Shown one piece after another: positions 63,947-64,000 of a stretch of 64,000 bases of DNA. Position 1 is the stretch's first letter; each line of letters starts with the position of its first letter. Source of the DNA: Mallotus nudiflorus (Eukaryota > Streptophyta > Magnoliopsida > Malpighiales > Euphorbiaceae); the NCBI GenBank assembly GCA_947683625.1, contig CANTUR010000383.1:3072501-3136500 (forward strand), read 5' to 3'. The notes beneath the pieces were generated by a model that was not told the origin of the DNA, searched no databases, and was given only the letters and a program-made list of their open reading frames with translations. Both the position numbers and the translations under genes were made by a program.

Positions 63947-64000
63947 CTGCCATGGAAGGAAACGATTTAAAATCAGATTTTTATTCCAAGTAGTAGATTT

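Overview
The window is nuclear DNA of a flowering plant, most likely a eudicot. It is AT-rich, has genes split by many short GT-AG introns, and holds a plastid-type glutamine synthetase (GS2), AWPM-19/PM19-like membrane protein genes, F-box-associated gene relics, long solo LTRs and an endogenous plant pararetrovirus. I cannot name the species.

Layout. 1-14560: two decayed copies of an endogenous caulimovirid. Copy A is on the minus strand (1-8937) and copy B on the plus strand (9729-14516), so they form a large inverted repeat. Copy A keeps movement protein, coat/zinc knuckle, a second Cys box, aspartic protease, RT and RNase H remnants. Copy B lacks the movement-protein part but keeps the rest, a transactivator-like ORF and a pregenomic-RNA-type TATA box. 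14777-26650: a cluster of four broken F-box-associated (FBA) gene fragments, two of whose flanks are hit by solo LTRs. 28360-32400: a tandem duplication of a PM19-like gene; the right copy (31298-32058) looks intact and the left (29088-29784) has lost its first membrane helix. 33030-37190: GLN2/GS2, minus strand, 13 coding exons plus a 5' UTR exon. 37200-56000: gene-poor DNA with three solo LTRs, a retrotransposon-like island and a duplicated tRNA-Ala/exon-array block. 56700-62649: a 14-exon alpha/beta hydrolase gene. 63524-63946: the last exon of an ARM-repeat-type gene, convergent with the hydrolase.

Six copies of one 3.2-3.4 kb element (850-4086, 14887-18191, 18707-21928, 39640-42848, 46350-49564, 50880-54245) make up about 19.6 kb, close to a third of the window. 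Each begins TG, ends CA and sits in a 5-bp target duplication (five perfect, one degenerate), so they are read as solo LTRs. Three are plus and three minus, and the F-box paralogues preserve two empty sites.

The functional genes are ordinary housekeeping or stress genes: plastid nitrogen assimilation (GS2), a PM19-like membrane protein, and a hydrolase with a long acidic/serine-rich tail. They show no operon-like relation. Exon coordinates were derived by hand from splice consensus, reading-frame continuity and family conservation.
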